Positions 5,438 through 5,530 of a DNA stretch of 5,530 nt are shown piece by piece; positions within the stretch are counted from its first letter, which is position 1, and every line of letters starts with the position of its first letter. The DNA comes from CAZSVP01 sp964637185. Lineage in GTDB: Bacteria; Patescibacteriota; Saccharimonadia; CAILAD01; BJGX01. The stretch covers positions 1 to 5,530 of the forward strand of contig CAZWVB010000023.1 in NCBI GenBank assembly GCA_964637185.1. The letters run 5' to 3'. A program made the position numbers and the translations under genes. The notes under the pieces are model-generated. The model was not told the DNA's origin and did not search any database. It saw only the letters and a list, made by a program, of their open reading frames with translations.

Positions 5438-5507
5438 CTTTCTGATCTCTCAAGTGTCAGCATAAAGATCGGGACGTCTTTAACTCCGGCTCTCGAAGAT
5501 CAGAAAG
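5438..5507. repeat. large hairpin element, second unit
   Basis: CTTTCTGATCT (5438-5448) pairs perfectly over 11 bp with AGATCAGAAAG (5497-5507). Inside, TAAAGA (5463-5468) pairs with TCTTTA (5477-5482) around an 8-nt loop (TCGGGACG). The intervening strands, 14 nt on each side, form a symmetric internal loop. An alternative CACTT/AAGTG pairing (5436-5440 with 5452-5456) would compete. It begins three bases after the first palindrome ends, so the two would stack as one structured unit of about 160 nt. It is not matched to any known family. Confidence 0.55.
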
Positions 5508-5530
5508 AGTTAGTAATAGTTTGGCTCTAT

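Noticed and set aside
5460..5495. Resemblance of GGGACG...CTCCGGC to the c-di-GMP (GEMM) riboswitch
   Set aside because: Only short pieces match. The flanking conserved segments and the two-helix arrangement of GEMM are not present.
1..5530. CRISPR array, tRNA/rRNA genes, transposase or insertion sequence
   Set aside because: No regularly spaced repeats, no tRNA T-arm or cloverleaf, and no transposase-like protein were seen on either strand.

Overview
The window looks like a piece of a compact bacterial chromosome with about 88% coding sequence and mid-range GC. The best guess is a Patescibacteria/CPR lineage, perhaps Saccharibacteria. This guess rests on the short gaps, the isolated rplU without rpmA, the apparent mix of Shine-Dalgarno and near-leaderless starts, and the general look of the proteins. 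No single marker settles it. The standard genetic code fits every gene, so the TGA=Gly code of Gracilibacteria/Absconditabacteria is not in use.

Layout from left to right. Minus-strand parA-parB (46-1714) is a chromosomal-type partition pair. It has a GTG start with a strong Shine-Dalgarno for parA, a 16-bp gap between the genes, and a candidate parS site inside the 3' end of parA. A 257-bp divergent intergenic region (1715-1971) follows. It carries a parA promoter, an rplU promoter, one perfect DnaA-box sequence and a leader of roughly 140 nt ahead of rplU with three consecutive potential hairpins, the middle one followed directly by five T. rplU (ribosomal protein L21, plus strand) ends at a very strong hairpin terminator that lies between it and the convergent minus-strand cluster.

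That cluster reads trxB -> GNAT acetyltransferase -> membrane-anchored LIP-family lipase (5262 down to 2327). The last two genes overlap by 14 bp, and trxB and the acetyltransferase are separated by 37 bp. trxB has an extended -10 promoter so close to its ATG that the mRNA would have almost no leader. The acetyltransferase may have its own promoter placed so that transcription starts at its ATG.

The right end (5263-5530) holds no recognisable gene. It is unusually rich in inverted repeats: two large, back-to-back imperfect hairpins (5348-5434 and 5438-5507) and a pair of mutually exclusive small hairpins beside the trxB promoter. I could not match it to a known RNA family, and it is the best candidate here for something undescribed.

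Functionally, ParA/ParB segregate the chromosome, L21 belongs to the large ribosomal subunit, and TrxB supplies reducing equivalents to thioredoxin. The predicted lipase would sit on the outer face of the membrane with its catalytic domain facing outward.
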